IMG/VR virus record: IMGVR_UViG_3300044568_004623 | Location: 1 to 30,490 of that record | DNA from: a virus | Strand: one strand, 5' to 3' | DNA: 30,490 nt | In this document: piece by piece, positions 28,426 through 30,490 of the stretch | Position numbering within the stretch: the stretch's first letter is position 1 | Layout of the letters: the number at the start of each line of letters is the position of its first letter | Notes under the pieces: generated by a model | The model's input: only the letters and a program-made list of their open reading frames with translations | Database searches by the model: none | What the model was told of the DNA's origin: nothing | Made by a program: the position numbers and the translations under genes

Positions 28426-30490
28426 ATGGCAGATTTAACCGGAAAACAAATTAAAGATACTTACCCTTCACTTGTAGGTATCGGCACTAGCGGAACAGCA
28501 GGTGTTAGTGGATCTTTACAGCCTTTAACAGACGGTGAAGGCGTAGAACTTCCAATTGAAGTCAGTACTACCGCAGTAAAAATTACTGCAGCTACTACAA
28601 CTACTCAACAACTCTCAATAGATGGTTACGGAGAAGTAATTAATGACTCCGGACAATGGGTAGGTGGTGGGCCTGTCGGTTCTTCTGGAACTAGCGGATC
28701 AAGCGGTTCTTCTGGAACAAGCGGACAAAATGGATCTAGCGGTTCTTCCGGTTCTTCTGGCACTTCTGGCGTAGCCGGTGCTTCTGGTTCTTCTGGATCA
28801 AGTGGTTCTTCTGGTTCATCTGGCACAAGCGGTTCTTCTGGTGCTACTGGCACAAGTGGAACAGGTGGATCAAGTGGAACTAGTGGTTCTTCTGGTTCTT
28901 CTGGTTCATCTGGATCAAGTGGTTCTTCTGGTTCATCTGGATCAAGTGGTTCTTCTGGTTCTTCTGGATCAAGTGGTTCTTCTGGCACAAGCGGTTCTGC
29001 CGGCACATCTGGAACAAGCGGTCTTTCAAGCAGTTTCTTTAACTATCAAGCAAAGACTACTATTACTTCGGGTGATCCTGGAAGTGGTCACTTTATTTGG
29101 AATAATGCAACACAAGCAAGTGCTACAACAATTAGTGTTAGTGAAACAGACCAACTTGGAAACAACGTAGACATTTTTCTTGGTAATTTAGCCATAGGAA
29201 CACTCTTTACATTACAAGATCAATCAGATCATACAAATTTCCAGACCTGGACTATTACATCGAAAACAGATAACACAACTTACTGGACTTTTGGTGTAAC
29301 ATTAGGAACTTCTACTTACACATTCCCTAATAATCACCAGAGTTTGTTTATTATTACTACTACGCCTTCTGGTACAAGTGGCACAAGCGGTTCTTCTGGA
29401 ACTAGCGGAAGCTCTGGTTCTAGCGGTTCTTCTGGTACAAGTGGAGATTCTGGTTCTAGTGGAAGTTCAGGTTCTTCTGGTACAAGTGGAGATTCTGGAT
29501 CTAGCGGAAGTTCTGGTACAAGTGGAGATTCTGGTTCTAGTGGAAGTTCAGGTTCTTCTGGTACAAGTGGAGATTCTGGATCTAGCGGAAGTTCTGGTAC
29601 AAGTGGTGCATCAGGATCTTCCGGGACGAGTGGAACATCCGTAGTTGTATCAGGCACAACAGGTGGTATTGTTTATTTTGATGGCACAAATCCAGTAGTT
29701 TCACCTGATGTAATTTATGGTGTAGCATCTGAACCAGGATTCACAATTACCAATTTAAGCATTATTGGTAATAGAGAATTAGAAGTTTTCAGTGGAGGGA
29801 TAGCAATGAAGCAAGGCAATCTAGGTATAGGCGCGGAAGATCCTTCAGGCACAAGTAATATTCAAATAGGACAAAGTGGTGGTGCTACTGGTACTATTAC
29901 TATTGGTGCATTCATGAATAACACTCCGTCTATTCGTCTTAAATCAAATTTGACTACTGCAGATGGAAACTTAACTGTTGGTGGACAAGCAGCAGCTACC
30001 TTACATAATAATGGTACATCTGGAGCTGTCGATTTCGACAATTCAAATATTCAATCAATTGAACTTACTGCAAACACTACATTCACTTTTGCAGATGGTT
30101 TAAGTGGAGGTACTTATACTCTTAAATTAGTTCAAGGCGGAAGCGGTGGATATTTAGCAACCTGGCCTGGTTCAGTAACTTGGGCAAGCGGTTCTGCACC
30201 TACTTTACAAACTGGCATCGGAGATGTGGATTTTGTATCTTTCTCTTATGATGGAACTACTTACTATGGGTTTGCTGCTCCTACAAATGGCACTTCTGGA
30301 TCTAGCGGTTCATCAGGAACTAGCGGAGTAGCTGGTTCTTCTGGTTCATCAGGAACTAGCGGAGTAGCTGGTTCTTCTGGTTCTAGCGGTACAAGCGGAG
30401 ATTCAGGTTCTTCTGGTTCTTCTGGCACAAGTGGTGATTCTGGATCAAGCGGTTCTTCTGGCACAAGCGGAGTAGCTGGTTCTTCTGGTT
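28426..30490 (+). CDS. Collagen-like repeat tail fibre, N-terminal part (runs off the window)
   Basis: From ATG 28426 the frame is open to the window end (688 codons). Residues 1-84 form a head domain (ADLTGKQIKDTYPSL...). Three Gly-X-Y arrays follow (residues ~85-199, 316-405 and 622-end) made of GSS, GTS, GDS and GVA triplets with no proline. Two folded domains separate them. Residues ~200-315 are Asn/Thr-rich. Residues ~406-621 include TANTTFTFADGLSGGTYTLK and GYLATWPGSVTW, a fibre domain common in phage tails. The arrays are likely extended shafts. If the 126-nt match to the window start is a circular join, the gene ends at 730. The Ser/Thr-rich shaft is a candidate substrate for the family 25-like glycosyltransferase. 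Confidence 0.8.
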   Translation, partial: MADLTGKQIKDTYPSLVGIGTSGTAGVSGSLQPLTDGEGVELPIEVSTTAVKITAATTTTQQLSIDGYGEVINDSGQWVGGGPVGSSGTSGSSGSSGTSGQNGSSGSSGSSGTSGVAGASGSSGSSGSSGSSGTSGSSGATGTSGTGGSSGTSGSSGSSGSSGSSGSSGSSGSSGSSGSSGSSGSSGTSGSAGTSGTSGLSSSFFNYQAKTTITSGDPGSGHFIWNNATQASATTISVSETDQLGNNVDIFLGNLAIGTLFTLQDQSDHTNFQTWTITSKTDNTTYWTFGVTLGTSTYTFPNNHQSLFIITTTPSGTSGTSGSSGTSGSSGSSGSSGTSGDSGSSGSSGSSGTSGDSGSSGSSGTSGDSGSSGSSGSSGTSGDSGSSGSSGTSGASGSSGTSGTSVVVSGTTGGIVYFDGTNPVVSPDVIYGVASEPGFTITNLSIIGNRELEVFSGGIAMKQGNLGIGAEDPSGTSNIQIGQSGGATGTITIGAFMNNTPSIRLKSNLTTADGNLTVGGQAAATLHNNGTSGAVDFDNSNIQSIELTANTTFTFADGLSGGTYTLKLVQGGSGGYLATWPGSVTWASGSAPTLQTGIGDVDFVSFSYDGTTYYGFAAPTNGTSGSSGSSGTSGVAGSSGSSGTSGVAGSSGSSGTSGDSGSSGSSGTSGDSGSSGSSGTSGVAGSSG
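28678..29022 (+). repeat. Gly-X-Y array 1
   Basis: About 38 nine-base triplet units encode GSS and GTS, with rare GQN, GVA, GAT and GTG variants. Several longer blocks, for example the 30-nt GGATCAAGTGGTTCTTCTGG-type units at ~28914-29000, repeat almost exactly, which points to duplication by slippage or unequal crossing-over. Confidence 0.9.
29371..29640 (+). repeat. Gly-X-Y array 2 with a perfect 81-nt tandem duplication
   Basis: Bases 29431-29511 and 29512-29592 are identical over 81 nt (27 residues), and a further 14 nt continue the match. The array encodes GTSGDSGSSG-type units. Identity at every synonymous position means the duplication is recent. Confidence 0.92.
30289..30490 (+). repeat. 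Gly-X-Y array 3, right window end
   Basis: The array holds two perfect 36-nt units at 30307-30342 and 30343-30378, then a 108-nt block (30363-30470) whose first 20 bases begin again at 30471. This array is identical to 1-126, so its true length cannot be known from this window. Confidence 0.92.

Noticed and set aside
28778-29644. Rightward Leu/Val/Gln-rich frames (LVLLDQVVLL type) inside the fibre arrays
   Set aside because: These are out-of-frame readings of the same repeats; the Gly-X-Y frame continues through them from ATG 28426.
28626-30464. Leftward Pro/Glu-rich open frames (PEEPLDPEEPEEP type) at 28626-29006, 29334-29657 and 30264-30464
   Set aside because: They are the exact antisense of the GGN-TCN-TCN repeats. 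Any such array gives Pro-Glu-Glu/Pro-Leu-Asp on the other strand, so they carry no independent coding evidence.
28678-30490. Possible CRISPR array, because of regular short repeats
   Set aside because: There are no unique spacers between constant repeats, the period is a multiple of 9 nt and codes for Gly-X-Y, and no cas gene is near.

Overview
The window looks like part, or a circularly permuted near-whole, of the genome of a tailed dsDNA phage with siphovirus-type morphogenesis genes, probably infecting a member of the Bacteroidota. The signs are: minus-strand promoters of the Bacteroidota form (TTTG, a 17-19 nt gap, then TATATTTG); almost no Shine-Dalgarno sequences before the starts; tail and capsid domain types that I know from Flavobacterium-like phages; and an A+T-rich genome. 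Host and novelty are inferences, because no database was searched. No replication, lysis, integrase or tRNA gene is visible.

Layout. 1-730 is the C-terminal end of a Gly-Ser-Ser/Gly-Thr-Ser repeat fibre, and 28426-30490 is the N-terminal part of such a fibre. Bases 1-126 equal 30363-30488 in the same reading frame, so the two ends probably belong to one gene and one circle, or the assembly stopped inside the repeat. After it come a beta-helix-like fibre protein (915-2726), the portal (2747), a connector (3928) and a DUF5681-type putative small terminase (4670). A leftward block (6920-5039) holds a T4 gp55-like late sigma factor, a GIY-YIG protein and two unknowns. A 471-nt divergent gap (6921-7391) is rich in hairpins and is a candidate structured RNA. 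Rightward from 7392 come an unknown, a second sigma-like protein, several tiny coupled genes, the large terminase (9390) and a family 25-like glycosyltransferase (10687).

A two-gene leftward cassette (12044-11421) is followed by the tail module: a possible tail-completion protein, a free-standing GIY-YIG endonuclease, an HK97 gp10-like protein, a tail assembly chaperone with a probable -1 frameshift on a T9 run, two large tail-tip proteins, a small protein and the tape measure (19829-22108). The head module follows: a multidomain XkdF-like protease (22108), a three-gene leftward cassette (25137-23968), a small basic protein, a scaffold-like protein, the major capsid protein (26273), a probable tail tube protein (27265), a small tail protein and the repeat fibre.

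Regulation. Three leftward cassettes share a promoter block (20 identical bases at 5491-5510 and 12055-12074, and a close relative at 25151-25172), which fits early transcription by host polymerase. Rightward structural genes are preceded by a recurring TATCTAWATWAAA-like element at 747, 2734, 12141, 19807 and 27888. I infer that this is a late promoter and that the gp55-like and/or sigma-70-like protein reads it. The most interesting points are the frameshift, the two phage sigma factors with a matching motif, the glycosyltransferase paired with a Ser/Thr-rich collagen-like fibre, and the structured intergenic RNA candidate.
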